From Novosphingobium sp. (lineage in GTDB: Bacteria > Pseudomonadota > Alphaproteobacteria > Sphingomonadales > Sphingomonadaceae): a stretch of 36,570 bases of DNA. The DNA lies in assembly GCA_020848655.1 (NCBI GenBank), contig JADLHU010000181.1:1-36570 (forward strand). Direction: 5' to 3'. Below, in pieces: positions 35,461 to 36,570 of this stretch. The first letter of the stretch is position 1. Each line of letters starts with the position of its first letter. The position numbers and the translations under genes are program-made. A model generated the notes under the pieces. That model saw only the letters and a list, made by a program, of their open reading frames with translations. It had not been told where the DNA came from and did no database searches.

Positions 35461-35748
35461 ATGAGCTTTCGTCCATTGCACGATCGTGTGCTGCTGCGCC
35501 GCGTAGAGGCCGAAGAAAAGACCGCTGGCGGGATCATCATCCCCGACAGCGCCAAGGAAAAGCCCGCTGAAGGCGAAGTGATCGCCGTCGGCGCCGGCGT
35601 CAAGGGCGATGACGGCACCGTCACCGCGCTCGACGTCAAGGTGGGTGACCGCGTGCTGTTCGGCAAGTGGGGCGGCACCGAGGTGAAGGTCAACGGTGAA
35701 GATCTCCTGATCATTCAGGAGAAGGACATCTACGGCATCATCGGCTGA
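35461..35748 (+). CDS. groES: Co-chaperonin GroES
   Basis: A 95-residue co-chaperonin that caps the GroEL cavity as a heptamer. The mobile loop is [21 protein letters not shown] (about 18-38), and the roof and core strands ([29 protein letters not shown]) follow. GGGAG precedes the ATG. The gene is first in the CIRCE-controlled operon and is followed after 49 bases by groEL. Confidence 0.99.
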   Translation: MSFRPLHDRVLLRRVEAEEKTAGGIIIPDSAKEKPAEGEVIAVGAGVKGDDGTVTALDVKVGDRVLFGKWGGTEVKVNGEDLLIIQEKDIYGIIG

Positions 35749-35779
35749 TCGCCCGAACGCTATCCATTCAAGCAATTGA

Positions 35780-36570
<791 letters not shown>

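Overview
This window is dense, high-GC DNA with almost no spare sequence. Protein sequences and gene content point to an alphaproteobacterium of the Sphingomonadales, most likely Novosphingobium or a close relative; that assignment is from memory of the families and was not searched. Supporting signs are NrnC in an alphaproteobacterial form, an alphaproteobacterial prephenate dehydratase, a membrane-anchored cytochrome c, palindromic repeats of a type I associate with sphingomonads, and a CIRCE-controlled groESL operon. Most of the window is core chromosome. I see no integrase, transposase, CRISPR array or phage gene.

Layout. 1-2100: the C-terminal half of rpoC and its terminator, followed by a repeat-filled gap. 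2383-3664: an exported protein, a retropepsin-like protease and a small five-residue-repeat protein whose start overlaps the end of ispG. 3636-11816: a long minus-strand stretch holding a MoxR cluster (DUF4129, DUF4350, MoxR, DUF58) and then SpoIIM-like, RDD and GNAT genes, mostly joined by 4-bp ATGA overlaps, with ispG downstream. 11899-13553: pheA diverging from a membrane-anchored cytochrome c. 13702-15578: rlmE and ppx/gppA. 15709-16762: tRNA-Gln(CUG) and a LOG-family gene whose stop codon lies in a 107-bp MITE-like element. 16870-19183: glmM, a DUF1272 zinc protein and thiD. 19377-21238: nrnC, lptC and lptA. 21297-22782: ung, a lower-GC small gene and an exported protein. 22889-24151: an L10-type leader, rplJ and rplL, closed by a terminator. 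24203-26565: fumC, facing a TMEM165/MneA-type manganese exporter behind a yybP-ykoY riboswitch. 26392-33800: cytochrome c lipoprotein, tamA, tamB and a 57-aa lipoprotein. 33915-36570: a MATE exporter and groES-groEL with promoter and CIRCE operator.

How the genes connect. Envelope biogenesis is the main theme: TamA/TamB with a new small lipoprotein, LptC/LptA for LPS transport, GlmM for UDP-GlcNAc supply, and the MoxR cluster, which probably assembles or stresses-protects membrane or periplasmic complexes. Information processing is the second theme (RpoC, L10, L7/L12, RlmE, NrnC, Ung, GroES/EL). The usual rplJL-rpoBC operon is broken here: rpoC lies about 21 kb from rplJL, and rplJL has its own terminator.

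The points most worth following are the manganese riboswitch-exporter pair, the unlisted 57-aa lipoprotein in the tamAB operon, a cytochrome c reading frame that has lost its expected stop and runs into tamA, the MITE-like element supplying a stop codon, the low-GC 74-aa gene carrying a perfect hairpin, and the five-residue-repeat protein coupled to ispG. I did not find a clear, wholly new multi-gene system; the MoxR/SpoIIM/RDD/GNAT run is the nearest candidate.
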